Part shown: in pieces, positions 43,154-50,974 of the stretch
Layout of the letters: the number at the start of each line of letters is the position of its first letter
Position numbering within the stretch: the stretch's first letter is position 1
Assembly: GCF_000383915.1 (NCBI RefSeq)
Contig: NZ_KB912942.1
Span: 8,264,470 to 8,328,469 of the forward strand
DNA from: Amycolatopsis benzoatilytica AK 16/65
GTDB taxonomy: Bacteria; Actinomycetota; Actinomycetes; Mycobacteriales; Pseudonocardiaceae
Reading direction: 5' to 3'
Length of the DNA: 64,000 bases
Notes under the pieces: model-generated
What the model saw: the letters and a program-made list of their open reading frames with translations, nothing else
What the model was told of the DNA's origin: nothing
Database searches by the model: none
Translations under genes and position numbers: made by a program

Positions 43154-44545
43154 ATGTCGAAAATTTCCGAAATCGAGACTTGGCTGCAGGAGAACCTCGC
43201 CGTGCTGCTGGCCGAGCACCAGGTGCCCGGAGCCGCGATCGCGGTGCTCGCCGACGGCGAGGTGATCGACCACGCGGCCGGTGTGCTGAACAAGAGCACC
43301 GGCGTCGAGTCCACTGTGGACTCGGTGTTCCAGATCGGTTCCATCACCAAGGTGTGGACGACCACGCTGATCATGCAGCTGGTCGACGAGGGCAAGGTCG
43401 ATCTCGACCGGCCGGTGCGCGACTACCTGCCCGAGTTCGCGATCGGCGACGAGGAGGCCGCGGCCGCGATCACCGTCCGGCAGCTGACCTGCCACACCGC
43501 CGGGTTCGAGGGCGACATCTTCACCGACACCGGGGTCGGCGACGACGCGGTGGAGAAGCTCGTCGCGACGCTCGGCAGCGTGCCCCAGCTGTTCCCGCCG
43601 GGCGAGCGGTTCTCCTACAACAACGCGGGCTACTGCGTGCTCGGCCGCATCATCGAGGTACTGCGCGGCAAGTGCTGGGACGACTGCGTGCGCGAGCACC
43701 TCTTCAAACCGCTCGGCCTGACCCACGCCGCGTCCGGCCCGTACGACGCGATCCGCTACCGCGCGGCGATCGGCCATGTCACTCCGGCTCCGGGCGAGGC
43801 ACCGGTGCCCGCTCCGGTCTGGGCGCTGCCCCGCTCCAACTCGGCGGCCGGCTCGACCCTCGCGATGCGCCCGCGCGACCTGCTCGCGTTCGCCTGAATG
43901 CACCTCAACGAGGGCAAAGCCGACGACGGCACTCAGGTGGTGTTGCCGGAGTCGCTGCTCGCGATGCGCGAACCGCAGGTGGACACGCCTGATCTGGGCA
44001 CCATCATGGCCGGTCAGTGGGGCCTCGGCTGGATGCTGTTCGACTGGGACGGCGGCAAGGTGATCGGCCACGACGGCGGCACCATCGGGCAGTCGTCGTT
44101 CCTGCGGGTGGCTCCGGAACACGGAGTCGCGATCGCGCTGCTGACCAACGGCGGCGAGCCGCTGCACGTGTACCAGGCGATCTTCGGCAAGCTGATGGCC
44201 GAGCTCGCCGGCATCCAGGTCCCGCCGCTGCCCGCGCCGGATTCGTCGGCCGCGCCGGACCTTTCCCGGTTCGTCGGCGAGTACTCCTCGATGGTCGCCG
44301 ACACCGTCGTCACCGCGGACGACGAGGGCCGGTTGTGGATGGAGCGCACACCGAAGGGGATCTTCGCCGAGATCGGCGGCCCGTCGGGCAAGGAAGAACT
44401 GCTGCCCTACCGCGGGGACACCTTCGTTGCCACCGTTCCGATGGTGCCGGGCGTCTACCTGCCGCACGCCTTCGTCGGCGACGACGGCAACGGCCACGTC
44501 CAGTTCCTCCACACTGGACGCGCGGACCGGCGGGTCTCGGCATGA
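43154..44545 (+). pseudogene. Class C beta-lactamase-type serine hydrolase interrupted by an in-frame TGA
   Basis: Bases 43154-43897 encode 247 residues with S63-I-T-K66 (IGSITKVWT) and Y155-N-N157 (FSYNNAG). A TGA at 43895-43897 interrupts the frame, and an ATG directly follows (TGAATG). The same frame then continues for 215 residues to 44545 with the third motif IGHDGGTIGQS. In the paralogous domain at the C-terminus of the S9 fusion the text is AFARLHLNGG where this one reads AFA-stop-MHLNEG, so the TGA replaces an arginine codon (CGA to TGA). The gene is either inactive, a base-calling error, or made as two chains by termination-reinitiation. No signal peptide is seen; the substrate is probably a D-residue peptide. 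Confidence 0.85.
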
Positions 44546-45441
44546 GCGTCCAGGAACAGATCGAAGCGGTTTTCGCCGACGCGGACACCGACGGTTTCCT
44601 GCACGCCCGCGAGATCGGCGTTCCGGACGGGCCCGAGGTGTCCGTAAACGGCGATGATCCGGTGGTCCTCGCGTCGGTGTTCAAGATCCCGCTCGCCGTC
44701 GCCTACGCCCGGGAAGTGGTGGCGGGCCGGCTGGACGAGACGGAACGCACCAAGGTCACCGCGCGGTACCGGACCGGCGGGATCGGCACCGCGGGCTGCG
44801 CGGACGACGTCGAGATGAGCTGGCGCGACTTGGCGCACTTCATGCTCACGATGAGCGACAACGCCGCGACCGACCTGATTTACCACCGCGTCGGCCAGGA
44901 CGCGGTGGACCGGGTGCTGGCCGACCTCGGCCTGTCCCGTACCCGGTTGATCGGCTGCTGCGAAGACCTGTTCGCGAGCGTCATCGCGGATCTCGGCGGC
45001 AGCCCGGACGACGATCTGGAAGCCGTGCTCGGCGGCGCGACTCCGGAACAGCTGGACAAGCTCTCGGTGCGCGACCCGGAACGCACTACGTCCTCGACAC
45101 CGCGCGAGATGACCGCGCTGCTCGACGCGATCTGGACCGACCGGGCCGCTGACCCGGCGGCCTGCGAACGGGTCCGGACGATCATGGCGCAGCAGATCTG
45201 GCCGCATCGGCTGTCGTCGGGCTTCCCGTCCGGCGTCGCGGTCGCGGCGAAAACCGGGACGCTTCCCGGTGTCCGCAACGAAGCGGGCGTGGTGACCTTG
45301 GGGGACGGTCGCCAGTTCGCGGTCGCGGTATTCACCCGCGCCCACTCTCTCGCCGACCGCCTGCCCGCGGTCGACGGGTCCATCGGCGCCGCCGCCCGGC
45401 TGGCGCTTGACCACCTCTCCGCGCAGACCGTCACCCCGTAG
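44542..45441 (+). CDS. Cytoplasmic class A beta-lactamase-fold serine hydrolase (2)
   Basis: The 299-residue protein shows S45-V-F-K48 (LASVFKIPL), S105-D-N107 (TMSDNAATD) and K237-T-G239 (AAKTGTLPG). It also shares with the first paralogue the signature QQIWPHRLSSGFP/LQVWPHRLRSGFP and the VRNEAGVV/VRNEVGVV stretch. Again there is no export signal and no evident Glu166 motif. It overlaps the preceding interrupted gene by four bases (ATGA) and ends 11 bases before the substrate-binding protein gene, so it belongs to the importer operon. Duplication followed by divergence suggests two related substrates. Confidence 0.85.
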   Translation: MSVQEQIEAVFADADTDGFLHAREIGVPDGPEVSVNGDDPVVLASVFKIPLAVAYAREVVAGRLDETERTKVTARYRTGGIGTAGCADDVEMSWRDLAHFMLTMSDNAATDLIYHRVGQDAVDRVLADLGLSRTRLIGCCEDLFASVIADLGGSPDDDLEAVLGGATPEQLDKLSVRDPERTTSSTPREMTALLDAIWTDRAADPAACERVRTIMAQQIWPHRLSSGFPSGVAVAAKTGTLPGVRNEAGVVTLGDGRQFAVAVFTRAHSLADRLPAVDGSIGAAARLALDHLSAQTVTP

Positions 45442-45452
45442 GAGAAATTCCC

Positions 45453-47051
45453 ATGAAGACTGCTCGGCTCACCGCCGCTATGGCGGGCGTAGTGGCCTTG
45501 ACCGTGAGCGCGTGCGGGGGATCAGCGCAATCCGGGCAGGACCGGACCGCGAACCAGAAACTGGTGGACGGCAAGACGTTCACCTATGCCATCGCTTCCG
45601 ACCCGGGAACGCTCGACCCGGCGATCACCGTGCTGTCGGTGGCCCGCCGCATGGACCAGTTCCTCTACGACGGACTGATCAACCTCGATCCCCAGGGGAA
45701 CATCCAGCCCGCCATCGCGCAGAAGTGGGAAGCCACCACGACCACCGCGTCGTTCACGCTGCGCAAGGGCATCACCTGCGCCGACGGCACGCCGTTGACC
45801 TCGAAGGACGTGGTCGACAGCATCAACTTCGTCGGGGACGCGGCGAACAAGTCGCCGATCGCGGGCGTGACCGTGAAGGTCGGCACGAAGGCGGTCGCCG
45901 ACGACGCGGCCGGCACCGTTCAGGTGACCAGCGGCGCGCCGGACGCGTTCCTGCTGCGCAACCTCGGCGGCGTGCCGATCGTCTGCGCCAAGGGCCTGGC
46001 CGACCGCAAGACGCTGGCCAAGGGCGAGAACGGCACCGGGATGTTCACCGTCTCCGAGAGCGTCCCGAACGACCACTACACGCTGATCCGGCGCAAGGAC
46101 TACACCTGGGGCCCAGGCAGCTTCGACAACAAGGAGAAGGGCCTGCCGGACAAGGTCGTCTTCCGCGTCGTCCCGAATATGACGACCACGTCCAACCTGC
46201 TGCTGTCCGGCGAGGTCAACGCCGGCGAGGTGATCGGGCAGGACCAGCAGCGGCTGCGCGCGGCGAAACTGTTCCACGCGGATGTCATCCAGCCGATCGG
46301 CGAGCTGTTCTTCAACCAGGCGTCCGGCCGGGCCACCGCGGACCAGTCGATCCGCAAGGCGCTGGTGCAAGCGGTCGATCTGCCGCAGGCGGCGAAGGTA
46401 CTGACCCGCGACGGCAGTGCGCCGGTCAAGAGCATGGTCACCGGTGACCCGTTGCCCTGCACCGGTGATTCGGTCGCCGGCAAGGTGCCCGGGCTGGACG
46501 TCGCCGCGGCCAAGGCGGCACTGGACGCGGCCGGCTGGAAGCCGGGGCCGGACGGCATCCGGGTGAAGGACGGCAAACGGCTCGCGTTGACCGCTGTCTA
46601 CGCTTCGCAGGCCGGCCCGACCATGGCCGCGGGCGCGGAGCTGATCCAGCAGGGCTGGAAGAACGTCGGCGTCGACGTCACGCTCAAGGCGCTGGACGGC
46701 CCGGGCATCAGCCAGGCGTTGTTCGCCACCGGCGAATGGGACATCTCGCTGGCACCGCTCGGTCTGACCCTGCCCAGCCAGCTGGTGCCGTTCGTCTCCG
46801 GCGGGGAACCGCCGCAGGGCACGAACTTCGCGCACATCAAGAACCCGGAGTACGACGCGCTGGTCGCGAAGGCGGCGACGCAGGCGGGCGGGGCAGGCTG
46901 CGGGGACTGGCTGGCAGCCGAGTCCGCGCTGGTCGCGAAGCAGGACATGACGTTGTTCGCGAACACGGTGCTGCCGACGTTCGGGAGCAACGCCCGGTTC
47001 GAGATCGCGGGCGGGCTCCTGAAGCCGTCGTCAATCCGGATGTACTCCTGA
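45453..47051 (+). CDS. Peptide ABC transporter substrate-binding lipoprotein (SBP_bac_5)
   Basis: The 532-residue protein has a lipoprotein signal MKTARLTAAMAGVVALTVSA with Cys21, preceded by an AGGAGAAATTCCC ribosome site. The mature part follows the DppA/OppA pattern: TFTYAIASDPGTLDPAITVL, then KSPIAGVTVKVG and NLLLSGEVNAGEVIG. It would sit on the outside of the membrane and deliver peptides to the channel encoded next. The stop overlaps the permease start (TGATG). Ligand cannot be told from sequence; the surrounding D-amino-acid enzymes suggest D-residue peptides or wall fragments. Confidence 0.92.
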   Translation: MKTARLTAAMAGVVALTVSACGGSAQSGQDRTANQKLVDGKTFTYAIASDPGTLDPAITVLSVARRMDQFLYDGLINLDPQGNIQPAIAQKWEATTTTASFTLRKGITCADGTPLTSKDVVDSINFVGDAANKSPIAGVTVKVGTKAVADDAAGTVQVTSGAPDAFLLRNLGGVPIVCAKGLADRKTLAKGENGTGMFTVSESVPNDHYTLIRRKDYTWGPGSFDNKEKGLPDKVVFRVVPNMTTTSNLLLSGEVNAGEVIGQDQQRLRAAKLFHADVIQPIGELFFNQASGRATADQSIRKALVQAVDLPQAAKVLTRDGSAPVKSMVTGDPLPCTGDSVAGKVPGLDVAAAKAALDAAGWKPGPDGIRVKDGKRLALTAVYASQAGPTMAAGAELIQQGWKNVGVDVTLKALDGPGISQALFATGEWDISLAPLGLTLPSQLVPFVSGGEPPQGTNFAHIKNPEYDALVAKAATQAGGAGCGDWLAAESALVAKQDMTLFANTVLPTFGSNARFEIAGGLLKPSSIRMYS

Positions 47052-48031
47052 TGACCGGCGCGATCGCCGTCGCGGGCCCGAAGGTCAGCCCCTGGCTGAC
47101 CTTCGGCGCCCGCCGTCTCGCCCGGTTCGTCGTGTCGCTGTGGGCGCTGGTCACCCTGGCGTTCCTGATGATCCAGCTGATCCCGGGCGATCCGGTGCGC
47201 GCGGCGCTCGGGCTGACCGCGCCGATCGAGCTGGTGAACGCCCGCCGGGCCGCGCTCGGACTGGACCATCCGCTGTGGCAGCAGTATTTCGACTACCTCG
47301 GCGGCCTGTTCCGCGGTGACTTCGGCGTCTCGATGCTCAGCGGCCAGCCGGTCAGCGAGATCATCTCCGACCGGCTGCCGAACACCCTGCAGCTGGCGTT
47401 GCCGGCGTTCCTCGTGGTGATCGCGCTGGCGATCCCGCTCGGCCTGACCTTCGCGGTGCTGACCCGCGGCGGGCGGCGGCGCGGGGCGGAGCTGGCGTTC
47501 ACCTCGACGAGCGTGCTGGTCGCCGCGATCCCGGAGTTCCTGGTCGCGGTGGCGCTGGTGGCGTTCTTCGCGGTGCAGCTCGGCTGGTTCCCGGTGGCCG
47601 GGCACGACAGCGCGAGTTCGCTGGTGCTGCCGGTCATCGCGTTGGCGCTCGGGCCGATCGCAACGATGTCCCGGATCGTCCGGGTGGAAACGCTTTCCGT
47701 GCTGGGCAACGATTTCGTCCGCACCGCCCGCGCGAAGCGCCTGCCCGCGCGGCTGGTCTACCTGCGCCACGCCCTGCCGAACGCGCTGACCGCGACGCTG
47801 ACGCTGGGCGGGATGCTGTTCACCACCATGGTCGCGGGCACCGTGCTGGTGGAGAACGTGTTCGCCTGGCCGGGCCTCGGTTCCACCATTTCGCAGTCGA
47901 TCCTGCAGAAGGACTACCCGCTGGTGCAGGGGATCGTGCTGATCTACGGCATCGGCGTGCTGCTGGTGAACCTCGTGGTGGACGTGCTGCTGGCCGTCCT
48001 CGATCCGCGTTCGACGATCCGGGAGAGCTGA
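47051..48031 (+). CDS. Peptide ABC transporter permease, DppB/OppB type
   Basis: The 326-residue protein has six membrane helices and the family N-terminal helix FVVSLWALVTLAFLMIQLIP followed by GDPVRAALG. The cytoplasmic loop that contacts the ATPase contains RTARAKRLPARLVYLRHALP. It pairs with the permease domain of the fused protein encoded from 48033, two bases after its stop. It starts one base before the end of the binding-protein gene. Confidence 0.92.
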   Translation: MTGAIAVAGPKVSPWLTFGARRLARFVVSLWALVTLAFLMIQLIPGDPVRAALGLTAPIELVNARRAALGLDHPLWQQYFDYLGGLFRGDFGVSMLSGQPVSEIISDRLPNTLQLALPAFLVVIALAIPLGLTFAVLTRGGRRRGAELAFTSTSVLVAAIPEFLVAVALVAFFAVQLGWFPVAGHDSASSLVLPVIALALGPIATMSRIVRVETLSVLGNDFVRTARAKRLPARLVYLRHALPNALTATLTLGGMLFTTMVAGTVLVENVFAWPGLGSTISQSILQKDYPLVQGIVLIYGIGVLLVNLVVDVLLAVLDPRSTIRES

Positions 48032-48032
48032 G

Positions 48033-50000
48033 ATGGCGAAACGACGCGGAGCGCAGTGGCTGGCCGCCCTGCGCACGCCTTTGGGCGCATGCTCGGCCGC
48101 ACTGCTGGCGCTGGTGCTCGCGGTCGCGCTGTTCGGCCCGATTCTGTGGCAGGGCGCGGCTTCGGCGATCGACACCAACGCGATCGGGCAGGCCCCGTCC
48201 GGCCAGCACCTGGTCGGCACGGACGAACTGGGCCGGGACATCTTCTACCGGGTGCTGGTCGCGACCCGGCTTTCGGTGGTGCTCGCGTTGATCGCGGCCG
48301 CGATCGGGGTGGTTACCGGACTCGTGCTCGGCATGTTGCCCGCGGTGCTGCCGCGCCCGCTCGCGCGCCTGCTGACCGCGGCGGTGAACGTCGCGGTCGC
48401 GTTCCCCGGTCTGCTGCTGGTGCTGTTCTTCGCGGTGATCTTCGGCGTCGGCACGAACGGTGCGGTGCTGGCGATCGGGTTCGCGCTGGCCCCGCAGTTC
48501 GCCCGGCTGACCCAGACGCTGTCCGCGTCGGTGGCCGGGCGGGACTTCGTGTCCGCTGCCCGGGTCGCCGGGGTGGGCCGGATCCGGCTGCTGGCCCGGC
48601 ACATCCTGCCGAACATCGGCGAACCGCTGGCCGTCAACGCCACCATGGGCGCGGGCGGGGCGTTGCTGGCGTTCTCCGGGCTGTCCTTCCTCGGGATCGG
48701 CGTGCAGGCCCCGGATTACGACTGGGGCCGGCTGCTCAACGAGAGTCTCAACGGGATCTACGTCAACCCGGCCGCCGCGCTGGCACCCGGCGTCGCGGTG
48801 GTCGTCGCGGGACTCGCGTTCAACCTGTTCGGCGAGACGGTCGCCGGGGTGATCGGAGTCCGGGATCGGCTGCCCCGGCTGCTGTCGCGTCCACTTCGGA
48901 CGGCCAACGCGGACGCGCCCGCGAACCCGGACGACACCGTGCTGGTGGTGGAAAACCTGGAGGTCGCGTTCCCGCGGCCGTCCGGCTGGACGGTCCCGGT
49001 ACGCGGGGTGAGCTTCACCGTGCGGGCTGGCGAAGCTATCGGAGTGGTGGGCGAATCCGGTTCCGGCAAGAGCTTGACCGGGCTAGCGGTGTCGCGGCTG
49101 ATCGAGTCGCCCGGTTCGGTGACCGCGGACCGGCTGGACTTCGCCGGCACGCCGGTGCTCACCACGCCGGAGCGCGAACTGCGGACGCTGCTGGGCACGT
49201 CGCTGGCGATGGTGTTCCAGGACCCGATGACCTCGTTCAACCCGACCCGCCGGATCGGCCGCCAGCTGGCCGAGGTTTCCGAGCAGCACCACGGCCTCTC
49301 CCGGGCCAAGGCGCTCGAACGGGCCGTCGACCGGCTGCGCGCGGTGCGCATCCCGGCCGCCGCGCGGCGGGCAAAGCAGTACCCGCACGAGTTCTCCGGC
49401 GGGATGCGGCAGCGCGCGATGATCGGCATGGGCCTGATGGGCGACCCGCGGCTGATCATCGCGGACGAGCCGACCACCGCGCTGGACGTGACCGTGCAAC
49501 GGCAGCTGCTGCGGCTGCTGGCGCAGACGCGCGCGGAACGGGACACCGCGATCATCCTGATCAGCCATGACATCGCGGTGGTTTCCCAGACCTGCGAACG
49601 AATCCTGGTGATGTACGCGGGGCGGATCGTGGAGGACCTGCCGGCCGCCGGGCCGGAGATGGCGCCGCGGCACCCCTACACCCGGGCGCTGCTCGCCACG
49701 ACCATCGACCTGGAGACCGATCGCGACGCGGCGCTCGCCGTGATTCCCGGCCGTCCGCCAGAGCCGGGCCGGATGCCCGACGGCTGCGCGTTCGCGGCGC
49801 GGTGCCCGCTGGCGACCGACCAGTGCCGGGCGGAGGACCCGGAGCTGACCGTCGTCGCGCCGGAACACCGGGTGGCGTGCTGGCATCCGGACGACACCCC
49901 CCTCGCGCGCCCCTCCGCGGACGAAGTCCGTGAAGGGAACATTGAGGGAATCAGAGTCCCGGAAGGTTCCCTTCACGGACTGCCGGGAGGCGCGGAATGA
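48033..50000 (+). CDS. Fused peptide ABC transporter: DppC-type permease plus DppD-type ATPase
   Basis: The 655-residue protein joins two normally separate subunits. Residues 1-285 are a DppC permease (LVGTDELGRDIFYRVLVATR, six helices). From about 303 an ATPase follows with Walker A GESGSGKS (340-347), signature FSGGMRQRAM (from 454), Walker B LIIADEPTTALD and the C-terminal cysteine tail (GCAFAARCPLA). Fusion of permease and ATPase guarantees one-to-one assembly with the second, separate ATPase (49997-50974). The last ~20 residues are encoded by the palindromic repeat at 49926-49980 and look like an added tail (VREGNIEGIRVPEGSLHGL). The stop overlaps the next start. Confidence 0.9.
   Translation: MAKRRGAQWLAALRTPLGACSAALLALVLAVALFGPILWQGAASAIDTNAIGQAPSGQHLVGTDELGRDIFYRVLVATRLSVVLALIAAAIGVVTGLVLGMLPAVLPRPLARLLTAAVNVAVAFPGLLLVLFFAVIFGVGTNGAVLAIGFALAPQFARLTQTLSASVAGRDFVSAARVAGVGRIRLLARHILPNIGEPLAVNATMGAGGALLAFSGLSFLGIGVQAPDYDWGRLLNESLNGIYVNPAAALAPGVAVVVAGLAFNLFGETVAGVIGVRDRLPRLLSRPLRTANADAPANPDDTVLVVENLEVAFPRPSGWTVPVRGVSFTVRAGEAIGVVGESGSGKSLTGLAVSRLIESPGSVTADRLDFAGTPVLTTPERELRTLLGTSLAMVFQDPMTSFNPTRRIGRQLAEVSEQHHGLSRAKALERAVDRLRAVRIPAAARRAKQYPHEFSGGMRQRAMIGMGLMGDPRLIIADEPTTALDVTVQRQLLRLLAQTRAERDTAIILISHDIAVVSQTCERILVMYAGRIVEDLPAAGPEMAPRHPYTRALLATTIDLETDRDAALAVIPGRPPEPGRMPDGCAFAARCPLATDQCRAEDPELTVVAPEHRVACWHPDDTPLARPSADEVREGNIEGIRVPEGSLHGLPGGAE
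49926..49980. repeat. Long palindromic repeat, copy 3, inside a coding sequence
   Basis: Perfect 15-bp arms (GTCCGTGAAGGGAAC, 49926-49940, and 49966-49980) with a 25-base centre form this copy. Unlike the other copies it lies within the 3' end of the fused transporter gene and encodes its C-terminal tail, 17 bases before the next ATG. In the mRNA it would form a hairpin between two coupled cistrons and might tune expression or stability of the downstream part. Confidence 0.85.
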
Positions 50001-50974
50001 GCGAGCTGATCTTCGACCGGGTGAGCGTCCGGTACGGCCGGATGACCGCGGTCGACGGGGTTTCGCTGACCGTTCCGGCGGGCAAAGTCGTTGGCCTGGT
50101 CGGCGAGTCCGGGTCCGGCAAGTCGACGCTGGCCCGGGCTGCGGTCGGGCTTTCGCCGGTGAGCGAGGGCCAGGTGCTGCTCGGCGGGACGGACGTCCGG
50201 CGGCTGCCGCGCCGTCGTCCGTTGCAGATGGTGTTCCAGGATCCGTATTCCTCGCTCAACCCGAGGATGACGATCGGCGAGTCGATCATCGAGGCGATGC
50301 CGCGCGGCGCGTTCCCCGGCAAAGCGGCGCGCCGGGCCGAGGTCGCCCGGCTGCTCGAGCTGGTCCAGCTCGATCCGGACCGGGCCGAGCACCTGCCCGG
50401 CCAGATGTCCGGCGGGCAGCGGCAGCGGGTCGCGCTGGCCCGGGCGCTCGCCGGGCAGCCGGAAGCGCTGATCGCCGACGAGATCACCTCGGCGCTCGAC
50501 GTTTCCGTGCAGGGCGCGGTGCTCAACCTGGTCCGCTCGGTGCAGCGGCAGCTCGGCCTGTCGATGCTGTTCATCTCGCACAACCTCGCGGTGATCCGTT
50601 ACCTCAGCGACTTCGTCGCGGTGATGTACCTCGGCCGGATCGTCGAGGCCGGACCAGCCGAGCAGGTGCTCACCGACCCGCAGCACCCCTACACCCGGGA
50701 CCTGCTGGACGCCGCGCCGTCGGCGCACAAGCCGCTGTTCGACCTCGAACCCAGCGCGACCGCCGATGCGGAACCGCCGGACCCGCATCACCCGCCTGCC
50801 GGATGCCGGTATCACCCGCGCTGCCCGATCGGACCGCTCGTGCGGGACGACCGCGAGCTGTGCCTGCGCGCGGATCCGGCCGAGGACGCCGCGCCCCGGC
50901 GGCACGCCGCCGCCTGCCACTTCGTCGAAACCGAGGGCCACGAGCCCGCGATCTCCAGAGGAGCCAGCGTATGA
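49997..50974 (+). CDS. Peptide ABC transporter ATP-binding protein, DppF/OppF type
   Basis: The 325-residue ATPase shows Walker A GESGSGKSTLARA, the Q-loop FQDPYSSLNPRMTIGE typical of OppF, the signature MSGGQRQRVALARAL, Walker B ALIADEITSALDVS, an H-loop in SHNLAV and the cysteine-rich tail (GCRYHPRCPIG). In Walker B the position after Glu is Ile rather than the usual Pro, a harmless variant. It completes the importer with the proteins at 45453-50000. Both ends overlap neighbours by four bases. Confidence 0.92.
   Translation: MSELIFDRVSVRYGRMTAVDGVSLTVPAGKVVGLVGESGSGKSTLARAAVGLSPVSEGQVLLGGTDVRRLPRRRPLQMVFQDPYSSLNPRMTIGESIIEAMPRGAFPGKAARRAEVARLLELVQLDPDRAEHLPGQMSGGQRQRVALARALAGQPEALIADEITSALDVSVQGAVLNLVRSVQRQLGLSMLFISHNLAVIRYLSDFVAVMYLGRIVEAGPAEQVLTDPQHPYTRDLLDAAPSAHKPLFDLEPSATADAEPPDPHHPPAGCRYHPRCPIGPLVRDDRELCLRADPAEDAAPRRHAAACHFVETEGHEPAISRGASV

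Noticed and set aside
43895..43897. TGA as a selenocysteine or read-through codon
   Set aside because: The paralogue has arginine, not cysteine, at this site, the position is outside the catalytic motifs, and no obvious selenocysteine-type hairpin follows.
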